From assembly GCA_025175895.1 (NCBI GenBank), contig CM045987.1:39210113-39274112 (forward strand): a stretch of 64,000 nt of DNA, in the 5' to 3' direction. The stretch is from Wurfbainia villosa. Lineage: Eukaryota > Streptophyta > Magnoliopsida > Zingiberales > Zingiberaceae. Made by a program: the position numbers and the translations under genes. The notes beneath the pieces were generated by a model that saw only the letters and a list, made by a program, of their open reading frames with translations, did no database searches and was not told the origin of the DNA. How positions within the stretch are numbered: the stretch's first letter is position 1; every line of letters starts with the position of its first letter. Positions 56,029 through 64,000 of this stretch are shown piece by piece.

Positions 56029-57402
56029 TGTTGGTGCAGTGGGCACCAAAGTCGAACCGGTATTTTGATTATGGCAAAAGGCTCAATAGTTAAGGGTATA
56101 TTTGTTATCTTACGAGCTCAATTAAGTGTGCAGAAATGCTAAAGTTGAGCGGAAGGTCTGCGACACCCGGTGGGAACCGAGGTGGTCGGGCAACGCCAGA
56201 GGGATTTCGGAGGAAGCCGAGGTACTCGGGTGAAGACCGGAAGCGAGGCTACAAGGTAAGCTCGTGTGAAAGCGAAGCAAGGACGTTAAGCGTAGATCCG
56301 ACCCAATACCTCCAATGGAAGGTCTAGGTCGAGATCAGTTGGTTAGAACCATCGTACTTTATATTTTAAGCTAACTTGTACTGCAGTCCAAAACCCTTTG
56401 ACCAGTCGTCTACTACAGTCAACTGCTGGTCTAGTTCCAGCCTCGAGAAGAGCTCGAATTTCAAGGGGGTGAATTTGGACTTGACTCGTGTTTTGGTACA
56501 AAGGGTGATGTGGCATCAAGGTGGACATCCAAACCATCACCAAGCTTGGACCCCCAAAATTAGGTGATGTGGCATCAAGGTGAACATCCAAAACCATCAT
56601 CAAGTTGGACGCCCAAAATGAGGTGAGTTGGCACAAGATGGTTGGCAAACCACCATCAAGCTTGGACGCCCAAAATGAGGAGAGTTGGCACAAGATGGTT
56701 GGCTCCCATGATGTGGCACAAGTTGGATGGCTCCAACAAGTTGGCGTGAAGGCCTCCTTGAGGTGGCACAAGGTGGTTGGATGAGCACCTCATCCTTGAG
56801 TTGTGGCACAAGGTGGTTGGATGAAGCACCTCATCCTTGAGTTGGCGCAAAGGATGTGGATGAGCAAGACTTGGGTGATAAGAACCTCACCTTGGACACT
56901 ACCTATGTCTAAATTCATAGATCAATATCCATAAATAGACATGTTCACGCCAAGCAAAACATATAAGAAATCAAGAGCTCTCAACACGCCGTCGTAACGC
57001 CGCTACTACTACTCACATTTGCTACGACGGCGTCACGACAACGAAAGCTACATCTTCTACTTATAAGAGTTGTCGGTATATTTATTTAAGTTCTACTTCT
57101 TTAAATTGTCTTTGTGCTTTAATCGTAACAAGGAAAGGGGAGTGTCCTTTGCCTTGATTTCTTTTGTGATCGTTGCTCTACTTCCAACGAGGAGGAGTGG
57201 TTTTAGTGAATTGCTCCTCCGCACGTGATCAAGGATCACTAGGGCCGTGGATTAGCAATCGAAAGATTGTGAATCACGTAAAAATATCTTGTCTACTTTA
57301 TATTTCGCTGTGCACTCTCTACTTGCTTTTACTTATTGCAAAAGTTTTTTTAACGACATCAGACGCTTATTCACCCCCTCTAGCGACACTTTCGATCCAA
57401 CA
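56029..57402 (+). repeat. 5' LTR of H
   Basis: TGTTGGTGCAGTGG...GATCCAACA. The first 165 bases match the 3' LTR start at 63835, and nearly every difference lies at CAG, CTG or CCGG. It contains repeats at 56508-56850. Confidence 0.9.
56508..56850. repeat. Degenerate tandem repeats in the 5' LTR of H
   Basis: Units of about 58 bases sharing 'gatgtggcatcaaggtg' and 'aagcttggacgcccaaaat', grading into 'ggcacaaggtggttggatga' units. The open frames here are repeat artefacts. Confidence 0.75.
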
Positions 57403-57404
57403 AT

Positions 57405-57414
57405 TGGTATCGAG
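57405..57414 (+). other. PBS of element H
   Basis: TGGTATCGAG, a slightly altered initiator tRNA-Met PBS, two bases after the LTR. Confidence 0.75.
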
Positions 57415-57761
57415 TCGGCGCTAAGATTCGTGAAACCACCAATCTAGCTTTGTTTTTCTTTTTCACAGATTTTTATTTATTTATTTCTGTTGATAATTAT
57501 TTCACTTGCTTATCTTCTCCTACATATAGAATTGCATTAGAGGCTTTAGGATCCGGATAAGGTTGTCCTTCGGGTTAGATCCCGAGTAAGGTTGTCCTCC
57601 GAACTTCAACGACATTCGCATTTGATTGTTTATTTCTTTTGCAAGTTACATTTTATATATATTTTTTTACTTCAAGACTACTAATCCAAGACGAAAGTCT
57701 TGGAATATTCTTCGTGTGTGTTTTGCAAGATTCTTTTCGTCGTTCTTCTTCTTGTTTTTAA

Positions 57762-59410
57762 ATGGCCCATCTCGAAGGGTTTAGCACCGCCCGACCCCCG
57801 TTTTACAACGGTAATGACTTTCGTTATTGGAAGGGTCGGATGGAATGCTTTCTTAAAACCCAAATCGAGATGTGGATCGTAATCCAAACCGGTTTCACAC
57901 TTCCTATTAATGAAGATGGTGAATCTTTGGGTTACGATCAATGGTCAAATTCCACGAAAAAACAAGTAGAAGCCGATGCCAAGGCAACTCAAATCTTGCA
58001 ATGTGGGTTGTCCAAGGAAGAGCTCAACCGCGTCGGCCCCTTCATTAGTGCAAAGGACTTATGGACCAAGCTAGTGGAACTACACGAAGGCACCGACGAC
58101 ACGAAGGTATGTAAAAGAGATTTACTTTTAAATAAATTGTATAACTTGAAAATGCAGGAAAACGAGACCGCAACTCAACTACATGCTCGTATCCAAGACA
58201 TCGTCAACCAACTCCATGCCATTGGACAAAAGGTCGAGAATCGCGACCTTATCAGGTATTCTCTTAACTCGTTTCCTAGGACCACCTTGTGGGCATCCAT
58301 GGTCGATGCCTACAAGGTCTCCAAGGACCTTTCTAAAATTAGGTTAGACGAATTGTTTTGAACTTGAATTACATGAGCAAACTAACGTGGTCCGCCGAGA
58401 AGAGTATTGCGTTAGTTGCGTGTTCCAAGAAGAAGAAGCCCGCAAGCAAGCCACCCCAAGGAAGAAGACGAGTCCGAATCCAAGTAGACTCCGAATAGAA
58501 TCCGAACTAGTCAATCTAGTTCTAAGATGATCAAGAGAAAACGACCAACAACTCAAGGTAAGCCTAAACCTAATTCAAATACTTCTAATTTTAGATGCTA
58601 TGAGTGCATGAGTTCGGTCACATCAAGTCCGAGTGCCCAAAGCTAAAGAATAACGCATCAAAGACCAAGAAAGCGCTAAACGCTACTTGGGAGGAGTTGT
58701 CGGAGGAAGAAGACGATATCCAAGCTCTAATGGCCAAGCCGACCGAGCACGACTCAAATCAAGAAGAGTCCGAGTCCGAACTGGCGATGAGCTTCCATTC
58801 AAGACAAGCCACGCGGATCCGTATCCGGTTCAAAAGAATCATTAAGGGTAAGTCGTTACTTAATACTTTGTATGGTGCAATTAAATTTTTAAATAAGAAA
58901 CTAGCTAAGTCCGAGTCCAAGGTCGAGACCCTAATTGAGAGAGGTTAACCTCCTCAAACATGAGGTCTCCTAACCTCTTCGACTACTCGTATTCAAGAGG
59001 AGGACTCAACCTGCTGAAAAGCTTGAAGTTGAGAACTCGCTTTGAAAACACAAGTCAAGACCTTAGGAACACGTTGGAAAGGTTCACTTTGGGATCCAAG
59101 GGACTTGACCTCTTACTTGGATCACAAAGGGCCGTGTACAACAAGGCGGACTCGGGTTTAACTCAAATACAACCAATAAGTCATATATGTCTATAGTAAA
59201 CCAACATAAGAAAAATGTCCAAGCATGGGTCCCTAAGATCACTTTGATTTCAACTTTAGGATCTAACATGTATTGGGTTCCCAAGGACCAAATTCACTAT
59301 GTGAATAGACCCACTCGATTCAATGGTCCAGGGGAGCCAATACAAAATGTATTTTTGTTAAGTCTTAGAAATTGCATGCTTAGTTTTTCCTTTATTTTTA
59401 GAATGGTTAG
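57762..59410 (+). pseudogene. gag of element H
   Basis: The ATG at 57762 opens 199 codons with the Gag N-terminus (TARPPFYNGNDFRYWKGRME) and UBN2 capsid (DLWTKLVELHEGTDDTKV, SFPRTTLWASMVDAY). A stop at 58359 and further shifts follow. The knuckle near 58594 reads CYEC then, one base out of frame, EFGHIKSECP. Downstream are WEELSEEEDDIQALMA, a coiled part (KSLLNTLYGAIKFLNKKL) and the gag-end motif NMYWVPKD (about 59267-59290). Gag would form particles. It is broken by at least three shifts. Confidence 0.85.
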
Positions 59411-59839
59411 ATAGGACTCATAATCAACTAAAATCCTATTTAAAAGATTGAGCCTCGGGAGCCTCTTTTCAAAAATAACTAGTTAGACCAAGATGTAGTC
59501 TCAAGTAAGTCGAGTTATCAATTTCTTGAAATTAGCTTTGTCTAAGGAAGTGGTCGTTGTTCCGATCAAAGAAGGCCTCTGTGCCTCGCCACGACCTGGA
59601 AGCTAATCTCTTGAAAAGATTACTTGATGAGCTTAGACTAAATCCGAATCTAACCTAATGTTGGTTAATTTAAATTCATTAAAATTAATCAAGTAAAATT
59701 GATAGTCATCTCACAATAACACATAGGAATAACATGTTTTGATCATGTAGATATTGGTGAGATGATTTAGGTTTACAAACTTACAAACAACCCTTTTGTC
59801 ATTCCAAGATCCGATCCAACTACCTTATGTGTAGGATCA

Positions 59840-60990
59840 ATGGATGTTGACGAGCTGGTTTACTCGACACATGACCGGGATCAACTCAGATTTTCGAAGT
59901 TACGATTCAAACGACAAGGATCGGTAGCCTTCGAATAACGCAAGCTCAAAATCATCGGATCGTGATATTGAGCTCAACTCTAACTTTACAATTCAAAATG
60001 TCTTATTAGTAGAAAACTTTCAATATAATTTACTTAGTGTAAGCCAATTGTGTGATAACAATTATAAGGTCATATTTCTAGAAAATGAATGCGTAATCAA
60101 GATAAATGCAACATCTAAAATAATACTTAAAGGAACTAGGAATAGCAACATCTACACAATAAATTTACCCAACTCCTCAACCAAGTGTCTTATGACACAG
60201 CAAGAGGAATCTTGGTTATGACACCCAAGACTCGTCCACAAGATGAGTCAGAGTGGCTTGGTTATAGGTTTGCCTAAACTAAACAACTTGGATAATAAAA
60301 TATGTAATGCTTGTCAACAAGGCAAACAATCTAGGACACAACATCAATTAACTAATCAAGAACGAACCAAAAGTGTTCTTGAGCTCCTACACATGGATCT
60401 ATTTGATTCACATGGAGCTAAGTCACTCAATGGTAGTCAATTTTGCTTAGTCATAATTGACGACTATTCTAGATTTACTTGGGTTAGGTTTATCAAACAT
60501 AAAAATGATACCCTAGACCAACTAATCAATCTTTGTAGGTTAATCGAAAATCAAAAGAACCTTAAGATTAAAAGACTTAGAAGCGATCATGGTGGTGAAG
60601 AAACCACAGTTTACTGATTGTAACCTAAACGGATACCACCATGAGTTTTCATGTCCTAGAACCCCACAACAAAATGGGTTAGTAAGCGGAAAAATAGAAC
60701 CCTACAAGAAGCCGCTAGGACAATGTTAAACGAGTATAACCTACCCGATAGATTTTGGGCAGAGGCCGTTAGTACGGCTTGCTATGTCCAAAATAGGATC
60801 CTTATGGTAAAGAGGCACCAAAAGTCCTCGTACGAGATTTATCACGATAAAATACCGAACATCAAATACTTTAGGGTATTTGGATGCAAGGTACATATCT
60901 TAAACACTAAGGATTACCTAGGTAAATTCAAATCCAAAACCTCATCGAACCTTTCTAGGATACTCAACCACCAAGAGAGCTTATAGGGTA
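59840..60990 (+). pseudogene. Protease and integrase region of element H
   Basis: A decayed protease segment (RHMTG, about 59865) lacks a readable catalytic DSG. The pre-integrase zinc-binding part (CNACQQGKQSR, about 60310) precedes the integrase core. In the core are the first Asp in LHMDLFDSHGAKS, the second in IIDDYSRFTWV, and RLRSDHGGEE near 60580, followed by a frameshift. The C-terminal part continues at 60723-60986 (DRFWAEAVSTACYVQNR, FRVFGCKVHILN). Integrase would insert the cDNA. It is inactive as written. Confidence 0.8.
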
Positions 60991-61158
60991 TACAATCACG
61001 ACACTCTTAGAGTCGAAGAAACCATTAATATAGTTTTCGACGAAGGACATGAACCCGTTCAATCCTTAACAAAACCAACTAGCAAATCAACTTATAGCAA
61101 ACCCGACTCTGATCTTGAACTTGAATCTCGTCCTAACCCAAGTCATCCTATCGACCAA

Positions 61159-62040
61159 GTGATAGATGACCCTAACCCAAGTCATCCTATCAATCAAGTT
61201 ATAGGTGATCCAAATTTAGGGGTTCGAACTAGAGCTTCATACCGAAACATTAGTCAAATCTCGTTAATTTCCAAAATCGAACCCAAAACTATTGAACAAG
61301 CACTTCTTGATCCCGACTGGATTATTGCTATGCAAGAAGAGCTAGCTCAATTCACTAGAAATGATGTCTGGGAATTAGTACCACCACCTAAAGAAAAATC
61401 AATTATTGGAACAAGGTGGGTATTTCGAAATAAACTTGATGATAAAGGTGAAGTAGTTAGAAATAAAGCTAGGTTAGTCGCAAAAGGGTTTAGTCAAGTC
61501 GAAGGTTTAGATTACGATGAGACCTACGCCCCCGTAGCAAGACTAGAGTCCATCCGAATGTTGTTAGCATATGCACATCGAGGTTTTAAATTGTTTCAAA
61601 TGGATGTCAAGTCAGCATTTTTGAATGGATACATTAAGGAAGAAGTTTACGCTACCAACCTCCGATTCGAAAATCTAGATAAACTCGACCATGTCCTTAG
61701 ACTTAAGAAAGCCCTATATGGACTCAAACAAGCCCCAAGAGCTTGGTACGAAAGGCTTTCGATCTATCTTAAGTCCAAAGGATTCAACCAAGGTTTAGTC
61801 GACCCAACCTTATTGTAAAAACCGTAGGAAAAGAAATCTTTATAGCCCAAATCTATGTAGATGATATAATTTTTGGAACTACCAACTCGATCCTCGCTAA
61901 CTAATTCATCTCACTTATGGAAAGTGAATTTGAAATGAATTTAGTAGGAGAGTTAAGTTTCTTCTTAGGTTTACAAATTAAACAAACTAAAGATGGAATA
62001 TATTTACATCAACAAAATATACTAAGGACTTAATAAATCG
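61159..62040 (+). pseudogene. Reverse transcriptase of element H
   Basis: A 219-codon frame holds the RT start (EQALLDPDWIIAMQEELAQF), NKARLVAKGFSQ, YDETYAPVARLESIRMLLA, MDVKSAFLNGYIKEEVY and ALYGLKQAPRAWYERL. It stops at 61816. In another frame, about 61845-61990, come the catalytic motif IYVDDIIFGT and LSFFLGLQIKQ. Both halves of the palm are therefore present but out of register. RT would copy element RNA into DNA. It is non-functional as written. Confidence 0.9.
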
Positions 62041-62784
62041 ATTTGGAATGCAAGATGCTAAAATAATTAATACACCTATAGCAACTAATGTTAATATAAA
62101 CGAAGATGTAGAAGGAAAACCCGCTTGACCTAAAATACTATAGGAGCGTTAATAGGAAGTCTCCTATACTTAACCGCTGAGCCGACCCGACATTTTATTC
62201 GCGGTAAGTATGTGCGCAAGGTTACAAACTGTGCCAAGGAGTCTCACCTAACCCTAGTCAAGCGTATCCTTAGATATCTAAAGGGCACGCTAAACGTAGG
62301 TATTTGGTACCCTAGATCTACCGAGTTTAATCTAATCGGCTACTTCGACTCCGACTATGCCGGTAGTAAACTCGATAGAAAGAGCACGAGTGGTTGTTGT
62401 CAAATCCTCGGCTCGAGTCTAGTGAGTTAGTGCGAGGGAAGCGATTGCGCTGCCTTATCTACCACCGGAACACGTTGCGATGGGTGAGTGTGTCTCTCAC
62501 CTCCGTGGATGAAGCACACTCTCCAAGACTTTAGCTTAATCTTTAACAAAATTAAAACCTACATAGATAACATTAGTTCAATTAACTTAACTAAAAATCC
62601 AATATGTCATTCTAGGACAAAACATATAGAAGTTAAACACCACTTCATTAGGGAACATGTAACTAATGGAACTATACAACTAGAGTATGTTGAGTCCAAA
62701 TCAAACCTAGCGGACATCTTCACCAAACCACTACCCGAATTTAGTTTATTAAGACGAAAGTTAGGTATGTGCGTAATAGAGTAG
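62041..62784 (+). pseudogene. RNase H of element H
   Basis: It begins after the RT with a shifted linker. It contains HLTLVKRILRYLKGTLNVGI and DSDYAGSKLDRKSTSG. The stretch that should encode the strongly conserved STTEAEY block (about 62440-62500) is scrambled by small indels. Clean sequence resumes with MKHTLQDF, YIDNISSINLTKNP, HIEVKHHFIREHV and NLADIFTKPLPE. The flanks are nearly intact while the middle is garbled, which suggests local consensus error. Confidence 0.85.
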
Positions 62785-63123
62785 GATTTAAATTTCTCTA
62801 TATATGTACTCTATTTTTGCTTCTTTTTATGAAATTAGCCTAAGTCTTACCTTAGAAATCATATACCTATAGATTTAAGGAGCCAACACATCTCACAACA
62901 CATAGGACTAATGTGTTTGTGTACTTAGCCACGTAGACGGGCGTGAGATGTTAGGACCTTACTCCTGGTTCCAGATGTAGATTCAGTGCATCGATATGAA
63001 CCATGGAGTATAATTATTTAAAATTAATCAACTCCTTCAAGACTTATTGATCATTCTATATCAATCAAGTCCAACCGGAGTTGTACATTTTAGATGAACA
63101 TATTTTCAAGCTTATTATTATTT

Positions 63124-63238
<115 letters not shown>

Positions 63239-63267
63239 TGCCACAACTCAAGGATGAGGTGCTCATC
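63239..63267 (-). repeat. 29-bp inverted copy of an H LTR segment
   Basis: Exact reverse complement of 56780-56808 in the 5' LTR of H, lying exactly at the junction between the two TA-tract copies. Confidence 0.85.
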
Positions 63268-63347
63268 ATTCTATATCAATCAAGTCCAACCGGAGTTGTA
63301 CATTTTAGATGAACATATTTTCAAGCTTATTATTATTATTTTTTTTT

Positions 63348-63427
<80 letters not shown>

Positions 63428-63834
63428 GAACTTGCTTGGACTTACAAACCCTAAAATATATTTACAAACTTTTTGAGTTAAGGCAAAAGGGGGAGAAAGT
63501 CACAAAAGTAACCAAAATTAACCAAAATTAAAGGGGAAGAAAGTAAACAAAATTATTACCTTTTATATTAAGTAATTCCGATTACTTAAGCAACTATTAA
63601 GGGGGAGTAAAAATTATTTTTCAAGAACTCACCTTCGGTCAAGGGGGAGGTTACCTCAAAGGGGAGAACTTGAAACAATAATATTTCTCATTCATGCTTA
63701 ATCATTATGCTAGCTCATTCATATTTAATCTTTATGCTAGCTCATTCATGCTTAATCATTATGCTAGCTTACTGTTATGCTTAATTTTTCCTTAACTTTT
63801 GTGTCGGTTTGCCATGAATCAAAAAGTGGGAGAT

Positions 63835-64000
63835 TGTTGGTGCAAAGGCACCAAAGTCGAACCGATTTTGATTATGGCAAAAGGCTCAATAGTTAAGGGT
63901 ATATTTGTTATCTTACGAGCTCAATTAAGTGTGCGTAAATGCTAAAGTTGAGCGGAAGGTTCGCGACACCCGGGGAACCGAGGTGGTCGGGCAACGCCGC
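63835..64000 (+). repeat. 3' LTR of H (start only)
   Basis: TGTTGGTGCAAAGG follows the PPT directly. It matches 56029 onward and is cut by the window edge. Confidence 0.9.

Overview
The window looks like transposon-packed heterochromatin from a large plant nuclear genome. It is almost entirely LTR retrotransposons of plant Ty1/copia and Ty3/gypsy types. I found no host gene, rRNA, tRNA or CRISPR array. Every retroelement reading frame I could follow carries at least one stop or frameshift. No species can be named from the sequence.

The main result is a nest of insertions dated relative to one another by intact 5-bp target-site duplications (TSDs). The oldest layer (G, minus strand) is a copia element. 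Its LTR is at 1096-2700 and its 3' internal DNA is at 2701-3144, resuming at 52027. Inside G sits E (3150-52021, TSD AAAGA), a gag-only copia element. The left LTR of E was hit twice: by X (3732-40799, TSD AGGTT), a TAT/Athila-like gypsy element with a TGGCGCC primer-binding site, and by D (40929-47405, plus strand, TSD TATAG), another gag-only copia element. X was in turn hit by B (5894-22105, TSD AGTTC), a tandem chromovirus array LTR-INT-LTR-INT-LTR, and by C (23325-37367, TSD ATAAG), a copia element with gag and an extra ORF3 but no pol. The right LTR of C holds F (31216-36621, TSD TCGAC), another gag-only copia element. The deepest chain is G > E > X > C > F.

To the right of G lies I (LTR 52653-54588; RT/RNase H remnant 54622-55990, minus strand), an Angela/TNT1-like copia element. 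Inserted in it is H (56029 to beyond 64000, plus strand), a SIRE-like copia element with decayed gag, integrase, RT and RNase H.

Four things stand out. (1) The chromovirus array has three LTRs and two internal domains but a single TSD pair, which points to unequal recombination. (2) C, D, E and F have gag, PBS, PPT and LTRs but no pol (TR-GAG-like); C also carries an ORF3 with its own promoter-like block. (3) Clusters of the palindrome CAGTCGACTG lie just upstream of TATA-like boxes in the LTRs of several copia families. (4) Differences between sister copies concentrate at CAG/CTG sites as small indels. This looks more like consensus error at CHG-methylated cytosines than ordinary decay, so many of the broken frames may not be real.
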